From an uncultured Lachnospiraceae bacterium (lineage in GTDB: Bacteria; Bacillota; Clostridia; Lachnospirales; Lachnospiraceae), in contig CATJPU010000338.1 of assembly GCA_949742505.1 (NCBI GenBank), positions 1 through 50,472 on the forward strand: a stretch of DNA of 50,472 nt, written 5' to 3'. The position numbers were made by a program, and so were the translations under genes. The stretch's first letter is position 1, and the number at the start of each line of letters is the position of its first letter. The notes beneath the pieces are model-generated. The model saw only the letters and a program-made list of their open reading frames with translations. It made no database searches and was not told where the DNA came from. This document shows, one piece after another, positions 8,163 to 17,755 of the stretch.

Positions 8163-9005
8163 CTATCTGATATACACGATTCCAAAAGCTCCGGGTCCGA
8201 TATGGGTTCCAATCGTCGGTCCGATTCCTCTGGTCTTTACCTCGCCGAAATCCATGCCCTTTTTCTGCAGCGACTGAATAAAGGAAATGCAGTTCTTTTT
8301 ATCATAAGCATACAGGAAATATACCGGATAATTCCCATCCGGAACCTCTTCCTCCAGAATCTTTCCAAGCTGCCTGCACACCTGCTTTACGCCGCGCTGC
8401 TTTCCATGCATCACCACTTCGCCGTCCTCGCTAACTCGGATAATCGGCTTAATGTTCGCAAGCTTTCCGATTACCGCCTCAGTCTTAGACAGCCGTCCTC
8501 CCTTCTGCAGGTACTCCAACGTATCCAGCCCCGCATAAATACGGATTCTGGGCTTCAATGCTTCCAGCTCGGCCACAATTTCTGCCGCGCCCGCCCCCTG
8601 GTCTCTCATACGCGCAGCCCTGTCTGCCAGCATACGGATTCCAAGCGTCGCGCTTTTGCTGTCCACAATAAAAATATCCTCATACTCCACCAGCTCCTTC
8701 GCCAGATTCGCGCTCTGAACCGTTCCGCTTAAGACCCCCGATATCAGAATCGCGACCACAGAGTCTCCGGCTTCCTTCGCCTCTTTGAAATATTCTTCAA
8801 ACACCGCCGGCGAAGGCTGCGAGGTCTTTGGAAACACCTCCGACCCGATTAGCTTCTCAAAAAATTCATCCTTGGAAAGATCCACCCCATCCGTATATTG
8901 TTCCCCGCCAAATGCGATTGTCATAGGGATACAGGTAATCTTCCTTTTCTCTATTTCTGCTGCTGAATAATCCGCTGTAGAATCCACAATAATCCGAACT
9001 GCCAT
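8163..9005 (-). CDS. DegV family fatty-acid-binding protein
   Basis: 280 residues, the normal DegV length. The N-terminal VRIIVDSTADYSAAEIEKRKITCIPM and the later ILISGVLSGTVQSANLA are family motifs; the Ser/Thr residues bind the lipid carboxylate. LQKGGRLSKTEAVIGKLANIKPII in the middle is also typical. DegV proteins hand fatty acids to the FakA kinase in Gram-positive bacteria; no fakA is near. It is a single gene, divergent from the MarR gene, and the 200-base gap between them probably holds both promoters. Confidence 0.92.
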   Translation of the reverse strand: MAVRIIVDSTADYSAAEIEKRKITCIPMTIAFGGEQYTDGVDLSKDEFFEKLIGSEVFPKTSQPSPAVFEEYFKEAKEAGDSVVAILISGVLSGTVQSANLAKELVEYEDIFIVDSKSATLGIRMLADRAARMRDQGAGAAEIVAELEALKPRIRIYAGLDTLEYLQKGGRLSKTEAVIGKLANIKPIIRVSEDGEVVMHGKQRGVKQVCRQLGKILEEEVPDGNYPVYFLYAYDKKNCISFIQSLQKKGMDFGEVKTRGIGPTIGTHIGPGAFGIVYIR

Positions 9006-9129
9006 CTCTTCATCCTCTTCTTTCTAAAAAATTGCCCCGCTTCCTGATTGTAATCTTTCCGGGCAAGCCAGACACCCTGAGAACAATAATAAATAAAAAC
9101 ATTTTCTGCTCAAAACCATTATTTTAGAT

Positions 9130-9159
9130 GTTGACTTATCAACTTTTTTCATATACTAT
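9130..9159 (+). promoter_or_regulatory. Promoter with overlapping palindromic operator for marR-adh
   Basis: TTGACT at 9131 serves as -35, followed by TATACT/TACTAT about 15-17 bases on. The perfect inverted repeat GTTGACTTATCAAC (9130-9143) covers the -35 box. A MarR dimer bound here would block RNA polymerase, which suggests autoregulation by the first gene of the operon. Confidence 0.55.
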
Positions 9160-9225
9160 AGCAGTAACTTTCCTATAAATCAACAATTTTAGGAAAATTT
9201 CTCTACTTTGCAGGAGGATTTGAAA

Positions 9226-9693
9226 ATGGCTGATAGTTTTGAGCAGCTAACCAACGGCGTTACCAGAATTTACAAAAGTATTCAGAAGATCAAGCGGCTC
9301 CACATGGACTCCATTGGTCTAAAAGGAACCCATGTCATGTGTATCCACTATCTCTATACGCATCCAGAAGGCTTAACCGGCACAGAACTGTGCAGCAAGT
9401 GCCGGGAAGATAAGGCCGGTATTTCCCGCATTCTTTCCGATTTAGAGGCATTACGCATGATTGATTATCAGGCTTTCGATAACGGCAGAAAATACCGAGC
9501 CAAAGCCTCCCTCACCGAAGAAGGCCGGATTTACGGGGCCAAAATAAACAAATACATTGAACATGCCGTCATCGCCGGAGGCAACGGGCTGAACGCTTCG
9601 GATACCGAAATCTTTTACCGGGTATTGTTTACCATTGCCGACAACCTGGAAGTATTATGCAATAAAATAGAAAAGAGAGGTTACGAACCATGA
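9226..9693 (+). CDS. MarR-family transcriptional regulator
   Basis: A winged-helix regulator of about 155 residues. The recognition region reads GLTGTELCSKCREDKAGISRILSDLEALRMIDYQ, with the wing around DNGRKYRAKASLTEEGRIYG. I chose the ATG at 9226 because AGGAGG lies eight bases before it; the ORF track begins at a TTG just ahead of that site. The stop overlaps the start of the alcohol dehydrogenase (ATGA), so the two are translated together and the regulator probably controls the enzyme. A palindrome over the promoter supports this. The ligand is unknown. Confidence 0.92.
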   Translation: MADSFEQLTNGVTRIYKSIQKIKRLHMDSIGLKGTHVMCIHYLYTHPEGLTGTELCSKCREDKAGISRILSDLEALRMIDYQAFDNGRKYRAKASLTEEGRIYGAKINKYIEHAVIAGGNGLNASDTEIFYRVLFTIADNLEVLCNKIEKRGYEP

Positions 9694-10889
9694 ATAAATT
9701 CAGAAAACTATACTGCCGCGCCTTTCAAACGGCATTTAAGCTTGCGCTTCCCTTTCTTCCCTACCGCAAGCCTCAGATTGTGGGAAGTGTAAAAGAGATC
9801 CCTGATGTAATCCGGGGCAGTCATAAAAACAGCGTCTTAATCATCACTGATTCCACGATCCGCGGACTGGGACTCACATCCCGGCTGGAACGGGCCCTGG
9901 AAAGACATGAAATCCCTTATGCGATATATGATAAGACCGTCGCCAACCCCACCACTGAGAATGTGGAGGAAGCGCTGAACATCTATCAGGAAATGGGATG
10001 CGATGTGATTATTGGTTTCGGCGGCGGCTCCAGCATGGACTGTGCCAAAGCAGTGGGGGCCAGAGCCGTTAAGCCCAAGCAGTCTCTTGCGCAGATGAAG
10101 GGGATTTTGAGGGTGAGAAAGCGCCTTCCTCTGCTGATTGCGATACCAACCACCGCGGGAACCGGCAGCGAAACCACCCTTGCGGCCGTTATTACCGACG
10201 CAGAGACCAGACACAAATACGCCATCAACGATTTTCCCCTGATTCCGGGATACGCCGTCTTAGACCCCAAGGTAACCTTAAGTCTCCCGCCGTTTGTTTC
10301 CGCCGCCACAGGAATGGATGCGCTGACTCATGCCGTAGAGGCTTATATCGGAAGATCCACCACCGTCAGCACAAGGCGGGATGCCCTTCATGCAGTGAAG
10401 CTGATTTTCAGCAATATTGACACCGTCTATACCGACGGAGGAAATGTCAATGCAAGACGGGATATGCTCCACGCTTCCTTCTACGCCGGCTGCGCATTTA
10501 CCAAATCTTACGTTGGATACGTGCACGCCGTAGCCCACTCTCTGGGCGGGGAATACAACGTGGCCCATGGGTATGCCAACGCGGTACTGCTGCCATTCGT
10601 GCTGGAATCTTACGGAACATCCATTCACAGGAAGCTCCACAAGCTGGCAATCGCGGCAGGCGTCGCCGATAAGGACACCCCCCGCGCCATAGCCGCTTCC
10701 CTGTTTATTGACGCTATTCAGGATATGAAATGCCGTTTCTCTATCGGCGACTCCATCGAAGAAATCCGGGAAGAGGATATCCCAAAGCTTGCCCATTATG
10801 CGGACAAAGAAGCCAATCCTCTCTACCCGGTTCCGGTGTTAATGAATGCCAAAGAGCTGGAAGAATTTTACCGGATGTTAATGAAATAA
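9690..10889 (+). CDS. Iron-containing alcohol dehydrogenase
   Basis: 399 residues of the Fe-ADH family, which interconvert alcohols and aldehydes or ketones with NAD(P)H. The nucleotide-binding motif GFGGGSSMDCAKAVGA and the metal-site signature HAVAHSLGGEYNVAHGYANAVLLP are intact. So is IPTTAGTGSETTLAAVI. It overlaps the MarR gene by four bases. The substrate cannot be told from sequence; butanol-, lactaldehyde- or propanediol-type enzymes belong to this family. Cytoplasmic. Confidence 0.93.
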   Translation: MNKFRKLYCRAFQTAFKLALPFLPYRKPQIVGSVKEIPDVIRGSHKNSVLIITDSTIRGLGLTSRLERALERHEIPYAIYDKTVANPTTENVEEALNIYQEMGCDVIIGFGGGSSMDCAKAVGARAVKPKQSLAQMKGILRVRKRLPLLIAIPTTAGTGSETTLAAVITDAETRHKYAINDFPLIPGYAVLDPKVTLSLPPFVSAATGMDALTHAVEAYIGRSTTVSTRRDALHAVKLIFSNIDTVYTDGGNVNARRDMLHASFYAGCAFTKSYVGYVHAVAHSLGGEYNVAHGYANAVLLPFVLESYGTSIHRKLHKLAIAAGVADKDTPRAIAASLFIDAIQDMKCRFSIGDSIEEIREEDIPKLAHYADKEANPLYPVPVLMNAKELEEFYRMLMK

Positions 10890-10899
10890 GAATTTCATC

Positions 10900-10928
10900 T
10901 TGTGTCTCTTCGCTTTATCCAGTATAAT
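10900..10928 (+). promoter_or_regulatory. Sigma-A-type promoter for the SNF symporter
   Basis: TTGTGT and TATAAT are spaced by 17 bases, ending about 40 bases before the ATG at 10969. It lies directly after the alcohol dehydrogenase stop, so the symporter can be transcribed independently. Confidence 0.5.
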
Positions 10929-10968
10929 ATAAAAGATACATTCACATACGAGAAGAGAGGAAATGAAA

Positions 10969-12369
10969 ATGAGTCACAATTCAACACACAAACGCAGCAG
11001 CTTTACCGGCTCCATCGGATTCGTTATGGCGGCTGCCGGAAGCGCCGTAGGTCTTGGAAACATCTGGCGTTTCCCCTATCTGGCGGCCAAAAACGGCGGC
11101 GGTACCTTTATCTTTGTTTATATTATTCTTGCACTGACCTTCGGGTTCGCGCTTCTGACTACCGAGATCGCCATCGGACGGAAAACCAAGCAGGGTCCCC
11201 TTACTGCATACGGAGTCCTGAATAAGAAATTTGCATGTACGGGGCTTTTTGCCTGGCTGGTCCCGGTTATCATCCTGCCCTATTACTGCACTATCGGCGG
11301 CTGGGTACTGAAATATCTGTTTGCCTATATCACCGGAGACGGCGCCAATGCCGCCGCCGACGGTTATTTTACCGGACACATCACCAGTCAGTGGTCGCCG
11401 ATTATCTGGCTGGTTATCTACCTTGGAATGACAGCTTTCGTTGTGTTCAGCGGAGTGAATAAGGGAATTGAAAAATACAGCCGGATTATCATGCCAATCC
11501 TGATTGTACTGGTCATCGGCATTTCCCTGTTCTCCCTCACTCTGGACCATACGGACGCAGAAGGGGTTACCAGAACCGGACTGGAAGGCTTAAGGATTTA
11601 TCTTGTTCCAAGCTTTGCCGGCATGACGCTAAAAGGGTTCTTCTCACTGCTTATGGACGCAGTCGGACAGCTCTTCTTCTCCATCAGCGTTGCCATGGGA
11701 ATCATGATAGCCTACGGCTCCTACGTCAAAGACGATGTGAATCTGATGAAGTCCATCAATCAGATTGAGTTCTTCGACACCTTAGTCGCTATGCTGGCAG
11801 GACTGATGATTGTTCCAGCCGTATTCACTTTCATGGGTGTGGAAGGTATGTCCGCAGGACCAGGACTGATGTTCGTATCACTGCCGAAGGTATTTGAAGC
11901 CATGGGAACCATCGGTATCTTTATCGGAATCCTGTTTTTCCTGATGGTTACCTTCGCAGCTGTTACTTCTTCCGTATCGGTCCTTGAGGCTATCGTATCC
12001 GGAATCATGGATAAGTGGAAATTCTCCCGGAAGAAGAGTACCGTTCTTGCAACCATTTATGCTCTTGTTATGGGAATTATTGTCTGTCTGGGCTACAATA
12101 TCTTCTACTTTGAATATGAACTTCCGAATGGTTCCGTCGCACAGATTCTGGACGTTATGGATTACTTGAGCAACAATATTATGATGCCTCTGGTTGCGAT
12201 TTTAACCTGTATCTTAGTCGGCTGGGTTGTGAAGCCAAAGACCATTATCGACGAGGTTACAAAGAACAGCAATACATTTGGACGCAAAGGCTTATACATC
12301 GCTATGATTAAATTTATCACTCCGATATTCCTGATCATCCTGCTCCTGCAGTCGCTGGGACTCTTCTAA
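10969..12369 (+). CDS. Sodium-dependent symporter, SNF/NSS family
   Basis: About 466 residues with 11-12 membrane segments. The family signature near the N-terminus is complete: FVMAAAGSAVGLGNIWRFPYLAAKNGGGTF, the sodium- and substrate-binding TM1. Bacterial NSS proteins of this length import amino acids, tryptophan or tyrosine among others, with sodium. The ATG at 10969 is placed about eight bases after AGAGAGG; an ATG six bases upstream is too close to that site. It is followed by a strong terminator. The substrate is unknown. Confidence 0.92.
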   Translation: MSHNSTHKRSSFTGSIGFVMAAAGSAVGLGNIWRFPYLAAKNGGGTFIFVYIILALTFGFALLTTEIAIGRKTKQGPLTAYGVLNKKFACTGLFAWLVPVIILPYYCTIGGWVLKYLFAYITGDGANAAADGYFTGHITSQWSPIIWLVIYLGMTAFVVFSGVNKGIEKYSRIIMPILIVLVIGISLFSLTLDHTDAEGVTRTGLEGLRIYLVPSFAGMTLKGFFSLLMDAVGQLFFSISVAMGIMIAYGSYVKDDVNLMKSINQIEFFDTLVAMLAGLMIVPAVFTFMGVEGMSAGPGLMFVSLPKVFEAMGTIGIFIGILFFLMVTFAAVTSSVSVLEAIVSGIMDKWKFSRKKSTVLATIYALVMGIIVCLGYNIFYFEYELPNGSVAQILDVMDYLSNNIMMPLVAILTCILVGWVVKPKTIIDEVTKNSNTFGRKGLYIAMIKFITPIFLIILLLQSLGLF

Positions 12370-12492
12370 AGGATGCCTGCGCCGTTGTATGAATTCTCGG
12401 GTAAATAGCGTTCGCTATCCGCACCCTCTGTACGTCTGCAAAGCCGGCCGCAGCACCACTGCGCCGCCGCTTTACAGGTGCATAAGCAACGC

Positions 12493-12534
12493 AAAGAACC
12501 GCTGCAAATACAAACCTGCAGCGGTTCTTTCTTA
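12493..12534 (+). terminator. Strong rho-independent terminator (SNF gene / fbp convergent)
   Basis: AAAGAACCGCTGCA and TGCAGCGGTTCTTT form a perfect 14-bp stem with a ten-base loop, followed by TTTCTT on the plus strand. It lies between the convergent symporter and fbp genes and probably serves both. Confidence 0.85.
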
Positions 12535-12592
12535 TATGATGATTCTTGCTTCTTCATTTCCGATAAAAGTCCCAAATTCTTCCAACCTTTTA

Positions 12593-14566
12593 TCACGCCT
12601 TTACTGTCGGCATATTCTCCTTAATCTGACCTGTTCTGTAGGCCTCAATCAGCTCTTTCAGCTCGCTGATACGCTCCTGCATCCGTTTTCCGTTGTCCGT
12701 ATCACCCACAAGCTGACGCCTCAAATACTGCTGCACCACAACCCTTCTGGATACGATATCCTGCTCCTCTAAAATCGCCGACTCGACCGACGTCAACGGC
12801 TCATGAGACGTCAAAGTCAGCCCATAGGAATTGTATATCAGCGTATATCCTGCAATACCTGTGGTCTTATGATAAGGTTCTGAGAAACCTCCGTCAATAA
12901 TCAGCACCTTTCCTCCACATTTCACCGGATTTTCCCCTTCACTGTGGTGAACCGGCACATGACCGTTAATAATATGAGCATACTCGCCCGACAGTCCAAA
13001 TTCTCCCAGCACAAGCTCTGCTGTGGCCGGCTCCTCCAAACGCTCATAGTATGCGTTCTTCTGCTCTTTTCTTGCAGGTTTCTCCTTGATAAAATACCCT
13101 TCAAAGGTAGCCATCTTATTGCGGCCAAATAACGGCGAACCCGGCGCGCACCACAAGAACCACAGGATATCCTGCCCCTTCTTCTTCTCCTCCTGATTCA
13201 GATCAAAGAAAGCCCGTCTCACATATTTCTCCAGAACATCATACAGCTCTTTCCCCTGATATTCCCTGCCGTATATCTTTACTTTCTTTAATGTTCCGTC
13301 TGAATCCATCGGCATACACGCATGAAACAGAAGATTGCCGTTAAATATCTTGTAAAGACTTCCCTGCTTCAGCAGGAAATCCACGTGCTTCTGCAGCTTT
13401 TCACTATTTAAAAAAGCCCATACCAGTTTGTCAATCACCTCCTGCTCCTTCTCAGTCAAATCATAGGGACGCTCCCTGTCAACCGTAGGGAACGTGCAGT
13501 CCACCAGCGGATATACCGCACCGTCCACCTCAATCTGCTGATTCTCATAATCAATTTTGTGAAGAAGCTTCCTGCTCTCCATGCCAAATTCCGGATGCTC
13601 GTCAATCAGCTTCCCTTCCAGCTTAAACTGGATTGCCGCAATGGCCTTATGCATCTTCCTCTCTAAAAGAACCGAGGGGCTCACCTCCGGCGCAGGCTTT
13701 GCTCTGGAATAGAAGGATTCCGGTATCATATCGTCCGTATACGTCTCCATGGCAAATGTTGCAAGAGGCATCATATTAATCCCGTATCCGTCCTCTAACA
13801 CATCCATGTTGCTGTAACGCAGGCAGATGCGGATTACCGTTGCCACGCAGGCCGGCTGTCCGGCCGCCGCTCCCATCCAGAGAATATCATGATTCCCCCA
13901 CTGAATATCCAGCATGTGGTAATCCATCAGTCGTTCCATAATCAGATGCGGGTAGGAACCCCTGTCGAAAATATCTCCCACGATATGCAGATGATCCACA
14001 ACCATACGCTGAATCAGCTCGCACATTGCAACAATAAAGTTCTCCGCTCTTCCAATCTCAATAATCGTCTGAATAATTGCCTCGTAATACTGCCCCTTGT
14101 CCAGCACCTCCGACTTTTCTGTAATCAGCTCTTCAATTACATACGAGTAATCCCCTGGAAGCGCCTTCCTCACCTTAGACCTGGTGTATTTGGAAGAAAC
14201 TGTCTTGCAGATTTCAATCAGGCGGTACAGCGTTACGCGATACCAGTCATCCGTATCCAGCCCGTCCTTCTTAATCTGCTCTAACTTCTCCTGGGGATAA
14301 TAAATCAGCGTTGCAACCGCCCGTTTCTCCGCCATCTCAAGGGTATGTCCAAACACATCGTCAATCTTCTTGCGCACCGCGCCGGAACCGTTTTTCAGCA
14401 CATGAGAAAACGCTTCATATTCCCCATGAATATCCGACATAAAATGCTCCGTCCCCTTCGGCAGATTGATAATCGACTGAAGATTGATAATCTCCGTAGA
14501 CGCCTTCGCAATCGTCGGGTACAGCTCTGCTAAATACTCCAGATAATTCTTTTCCTTCTTTTCCAT
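12593..14566 (-). CDS. fbp: Fructose-1,6-bisphosphatase, class III
   Basis: Removes the 1-phosphate of fructose-1,6-bisphosphate in gluconeogenesis. The chain is a class III (Firmicutes) enzyme of about 657 residues, close to the B. subtilis length. Metallophosphatase motifs are intact: SDIHGEYEAFSHVLKNGSG near residue 45, then VGDIFDRGSYPH and IQWGNHDILWMGAAAG. The C-terminal half holds NGHVPVHHSEGENPV and IIDGGFSEPYHKTTGIAGYTLI. I chose the ATG at 14566 because GGGAGGAA precedes it; the upstream ATG at 14629 has no visible ribosome binding site. A stand-alone gene. Confidence 0.95.
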   Translation of the reverse strand: MEKKEKNYLEYLAELYPTIAKASTEIINLQSIINLPKGTEHFMSDIHGEYEAFSHVLKNGSGAVRKKIDDVFGHTLEMAEKRAVATLIYYPQEKLEQIKKDGLDTDDWYRVTLYRLIEICKTVSSKYTRSKVRKALPGDYSYVIEELITEKSEVLDKGQYYEAIIQTIIEIGRAENFIVAMCELIQRMVVDHLHIVGDIFDRGSYPHLIMERLMDYHMLDIQWGNHDILWMGAAAGQPACVATVIRICLRYSNMDVLEDGYGINMMPLATFAMETYTDDMIPESFYSRAKPAPEVSPSVLLERKMHKAIAAIQFKLEGKLIDEHPEFGMESRKLLHKIDYENQQIEVDGAVYPLVDCTFPTVDRERPYDLTEKEQEVIDKLVWAFLNSEKLQKHVDFLLKQGSLYKIFNGNLLFHACMPMDSDGTLKKVKIYGREYQGKELYDVLEKYVRRAFFDLNQEEKKKGQDILWFLWCAPGSPLFGRNKMATFEGYFIKEKPARKEQKNAYYERLEEPATAELVLGEFGLSGEYAHIINGHVPVHHSEGENPVKCGGKVLIIDGGFSEPYHKTTGIAGYTLIYNSYGLTLTSHEPLTSVESAILEEQDIVSRRVVVQQYLRRQLVGDTDNGKRMQERISELKELIEAYRTGQIKENMPTVKA

Positions 14567-14679
14567 AACTTCCTCCCAATATTGCATAGAATCCTTTTTA
14601 TCCTCTACCCACACTTTATCATTATTCATGCGATAAGTCCATATTTTTCCTGTAATTCCAGTAATCCGGCCTTATGTAA

Positions 14680-14724
14680 GTAACAATTTAGACGCCGCTT
14701 GGTAAACAGCGTGTGAACTGTAAC
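14680..14724. repeat. GTAACAGTT-type palindrome, copy A (imperfect)
   Basis: GTAACAATT and AACTGTAAC form imperfect arms (seven of nine pair) around a core with its own small stem, CGCT/AGCG. The arms resemble those at 38533-38564 and 47826-47888. It lies in the divergent gap between fbp and the esterase operon, just upstream of the latter's promoter. Confidence 0.4.
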
Positions 14725-14735
14725 TAAACTACAAC

Positions 14736-14764
14736 TTGCATTTTATGCATCATTGTGGTATATT
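14736..14764 (+). promoter_or_regulatory. Promoter of the esterase/ATP-grasp cluster
   Basis: TTGCAT and TATATT with a 17-base spacer, about 37 bases before the first esterase ATG. The match to a sigma-A promoter is good. Confidence 0.6.
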
Positions 14765-14800
14765 TTTTCAGTAAGCATTTGAGACAGGAGAGAATTACCG

Positions 14801-15562
14801 ATGATAAAGAAATGGAATGTTACCATACCAAAGCTTACGGGATGCGCAGAACGGCGTGCCTATATCTATCTGCCAGACTCCTACACTTATCAGAATGAAA
14901 GTCGCTATCCCGTCCTGTATATGTTTGACGGACACAATGTATTCTACGATGAGGACGCCACTTACGGCAAATGCTGGGGAATGAAAGAATACATGGATTA
15001 CACCTGTACCCAGTTAATAATCGCTGCAGTGGAGTGCAACCACAGTCCGGATCACGGACGCTTAAAAGAGTATTCCCCCTTCGACTTCTCCGACCCTAAG
15101 TTCGGTGATATTGAGGGGAAGGGCCGTCTGACAATGGACTGGATTGTAAATTCTTTCAAGCCATATATAGATCAGCGTTACCGCACACTGCCGGACAGAC
15201 AGCATACCTTCATCGCCGGAAGTTCCATGGGAGGACTGATGAGTCTTTATGCATTATTTGCATATAACCACATTTTCTCCGGAGCGGCTGCGCTATCGCC
15301 TTCTCTCTGGACGAATCCGCCTGAGATTGAACACATGATTCAAACCAAATCAATTCGCAGAGATACGGTCCTCTATATGGATTATGGCTCGAATGAACTC
15401 TCAAACCACAGCAGAATGATTCAGGAATACAGCCGGGTATGCGGACTTCTGCTCGGCAGAAAATTACATCTGACCAGCCGGATTGTTCCAAACGGCAATC
15501 ACTGTGAAGCAAGCTGGGAAAAGCAGATTCCATTTTTTATGAACACATTGCTGTATGATTAG
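14801..15562 (+). CDS. Alpha/beta-hydrolase esterase (esterase D-like)
   Basis: 253 residues. The nucleophile elbow is GSSMGGLMSLYA (Ser in GxSxG, near residue 146), and the candidate catalytic His is near the end in PNGNHCEASWEKQIP. The start RRAYIYLPDSYTYQNESRYPVLYMFDGHNVFYDE is typical of the putative-esterase (PF00756) family. No signal peptide, so probably cytoplasmic. It is the first of three plus-strand genes with a second esterase and an ATP-grasp ligase. Family members act on S-formylglutathione, siderophores, xylan esters or mycolates, so the substrate is open. Confidence 0.88.
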   Translation: MIKKWNVTIPKLTGCAERRAYIYLPDSYTYQNESRYPVLYMFDGHNVFYDEDATYGKCWGMKEYMDYTCTQLIIAAVECNHSPDHGRLKEYSPFDFSDPKFGDIEGKGRLTMDWIVNSFKPYIDQRYRTLPDRQHTFIAGSSMGGLMSLYALFAYNHIFSGAAALSPSLWTNPPEIEHMIQTKSIRRDTVLYMDYGSNELSNHSRMIQEYSRVCGLLLGRKLHLTSRIVPNGNHCEASWEKQIPFFMNTLLYD

Positions 15563-15678
15563 TGTACGAATCGCCTGGCTATTACAACCATCACCAGGCG
15601 ATATGTACGCTTGCTTTTATAGCCTATCACTTTAATGCGTTACAACAACACATCTCAGAAAGGAAGAGAATAAACATT

Positions 15679-16437
15679 ATGGAAACTCAGTATATAAAGA
15701 ATTACAGCCCTTCTCTTAACCGGGATATGGAATGTAAAGTCTATGGACATGCGGGAAGACCGGTACTCTTCATCCCCTGCCAGGACGGACGTTTCTTTGA
15801 CTTTGAGAATTTTAAAATGACAGACGTGTGGAGTCCATGGATTGACTCAGGACGGGTTATGGTCTTTTCTATTGATACGATTGATGCAGAAACATGGTCT
15901 AATAAAACCGGAGACCCCCGCTGGCGCAGCGAACGATTTGAAGCATGGATTACCTATATCACAAACGAACTGACGCCAATGATTCAGAACACGGCCAGAG
16001 AGCGTAACGGATGGGATGGAAATCCTGGTATTCTTACCTTTGGCTGCAGTCTCGGAGCAACGCACGCTGCCAATCTGTTCTTCCGCCGTCCGGATTTGTT
16101 CGACGGAACACTTGCATTAAGCGGCATCTATACAGCCGACTATGGTTTTGACGGATATATGGACGGACTGGTGTACAACAATTCGCCTGTCCACTATCTG
16201 GCAAATATGCCGACGGATCATCCATATATCGGGATATACAATCAGCGTAAAGCTATTATCTGTGTGGGACAGGGCCCCTGGGAGATTCCCCAGTCTACCT
16301 TCCAGCTCAAACACATCCTCGAAAGTAAGAGCATCCATGCATGGGTTGATATCTGGGGATATGACGTAGCCCACGACTGGGACTGGTGGTATAAGCAGGT
16401 TACCTATTTTGTGCCCTATCTGCTGGGCGATAAATAG
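15679..16437 (+). CDS. Second esterase of the cluster (PF00756-like)
   Basis: About 252 residues from the ATG at 15679, which has AAAGGAAG upstream; the ORF track's start 39 codons earlier runs through the gap. It is a different subfamily from the neighbour: the N-terminus (YIKNYSPSLNRDMECKVYGHAGRPVLFIPCQDGRFFDFENFKM) is distinctive. The elbow reads TFGCSLGATHAANLFFRRPD (GCSLG) and the C-terminal His lies in WGYDVAHDWDWWYKQ. The two esterases are too unlike to be a recent duplication. Cytoplasmic. It sits between the first esterase and the ATP-grasp gene. Confidence 0.87.
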   Translation: METQYIKNYSPSLNRDMECKVYGHAGRPVLFIPCQDGRFFDFENFKMTDVWSPWIDSGRVMVFSIDTIDAETWSNKTGDPRWRSERFEAWITYITNELTPMIQNTARERNGWDGNPGILTFGCSLGATHAANLFFRRPDLFDGTLALSGIYTADYGFDGYMDGLVYNNSPVHYLANMPTDHPYIGIYNQRKAIICVGQGPWEIPQSTFQLKHILESKSIHAWVDIWGYDVAHDWDWWYKQVTYFVPYLLGDK

Positions 16438-16497
16438 CGTCGCGAATCATTACACATTTACATCAGACTACATATAAAATATACAAAGGAGCTTATA

Positions 16498-17739
16498 ATG
16501 AAAAATTTTATCTTTATTTCCCCCAACTTCCCTACGAATTACTGGTTGTTTTGCAAAGAACTCAAAAGCAACGGACTCAATGTTCTGGGAATCGGCGACC
16601 AGCCCTATGACGAATTAAGCTATCAGTTAAAAAGCAGTTTGAATGAATATTACAAAGTCGATAATCTGGAGAGTTATGAGAGCGTATACCGGGCCGTAGC
16701 TTTCTTTATTCACAAATACGGGCGCATTGACTGGCTGGAATCCAACAATGAGTACTGGCTGGAGCAGAACGCGAAACTGCGCAGTGATTTTAATATTCAA
16801 AGCGGATTCCAGACAAAAGATATTCCGCGGATTAAATTCAAATCGAAAATGAAAGCCTACTATGAAAAAGCAGGTATCCCTACCGCACGTTATACAATTG
16901 CAGATGATTTAAAAGAATGGAAGACATTCGCAAAGAAGGCCGGCTATCCCATTATTGCGAAGCCGGATAACGGCGTCGGCGCTTCCGACACGCACAGAAT
17001 CAGCAGCGACAAAGAACTGACTGCATTTTTCCAGAGCAAAACGCCGGGCGTCACCTACATTCTTGAGGAATACATTGACGCCGCAGTAAATTCCTATGAC
17101 GCTATCATTGATTCCCAGGGAGAACCTATCTTTGAAACTGGAAATGTAACGCCGAATTCCATTATGGATATTGTGAATACTTCTGACAATTCCATTTATT
17201 ACATTGTCAAAGATCTGCCGGAGGATACCCGCAGGGCCGGACGCGCCGCAGTGAAAAGCTTCGGTGTAAAAAGCCGGTTTATCCACTTTGAATTTTTCCG
17301 TCTTTTAAGCGACCATCCTGGAATGGGTAAGAATGGAGATATCGTAGCCCTTGAAGTCAACATGCGCCCATGCGGGGGATTTACCCCTGATATGATTAAT
17401 TTCGGCCACAGCACCAACGTGTACAAAATCTGGGCGGATATGATAGCCTTCGATCAATCTACCATACAAAGCGGCGACGATAAATTCTGCGCTTATGCAG
17501 GTCTCAGGGACGGCAAGAATTTCGTTATGAGCCATGAAGATATTATGAAAAATTACGGGGAGCATTTAAAAATGGTGGAACGGATTCCCGACGCACTCTC
17601 CGGCGCCATGGGTAACCAGATGTATGTGGCGGTTTTTGATACGGAAAAAGAAATGAACGATTTCTATAATCATGTATTAGAATGCAAAAAAACGGAAAAG
17701 TCCGTCAAAAAAACATTGGAAACTAAACAATCCGCTTAA
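16498..17739 (+). CDS. ATP-grasp ligase of unknown substrate
   Basis: 413 residues. A pre-ATP-grasp domain (FIFISPNFPTNYWLFCKELKSNGLNVLGIGD) is followed by the ATP-grasp fold from about residue 110. There, GYPIIAKPDNGVGASDTHRI gives the nucleotide-binding Lys and glycine-rich loop, YILEEYIDA the hinge, and ALEVNMRPCGGFTPDMINF the metal-binding Glu/Asn pair. The family joins a carboxylate to an amine or thiol through an acyl-phosphate. Resemblance to carbamoyl-phosphate or biotin carboxylase folds is structural only. It ends the esterase cluster at a strong terminator. Together the three genes could make and trim an amide- or ester-linked small molecule; this is inference. Confidence 0.88.
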   Translation: MKNFIFISPNFPTNYWLFCKELKSNGLNVLGIGDQPYDELSYQLKSSLNEYYKVDNLESYESVYRAVAFFIHKYGRIDWLESNNEYWLEQNAKLRSDFNIQSGFQTKDIPRIKFKSKMKAYYEKAGIPTARYTIADDLKEWKTFAKKAGYPIIAKPDNGVGASDTHRISSDKELTAFFQSKTPGVTYILEEYIDAAVNSYDAIIDSQGEPIFETGNVTPNSIMDIVNTSDNSIYYIVKDLPEDTRRAGRAAVKSFGVKSRFIHFEFFRLLSDHPGMGKNGDIVALEVNMRPCGGFTPDMINFGHSTNVYKIWADMIAFDQSTIQSGDDKFCAYAGLRDGKNFVMSHEDIMKNYGEHLKMVERIPDALSGAMGNQMYVAVFDTEKEMNDFYNHVLECKKTEKSVKKTLETKQSA

Positions 17740-17755
17740 AACACTGACAATATAA

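Noticed and set aside
10278-10796. 172-codon frame on the minus strand
   Set aside because: Antisense to the iron-containing alcohol dehydrogenase, whose motifs are intact.
12366-12592. 76-codon cysteine-rich frame (12366-12596, minus) between the SNF gene and fbp
   Set aside because: It runs through the 14-bp terminator stem and shows no start signal or motif.
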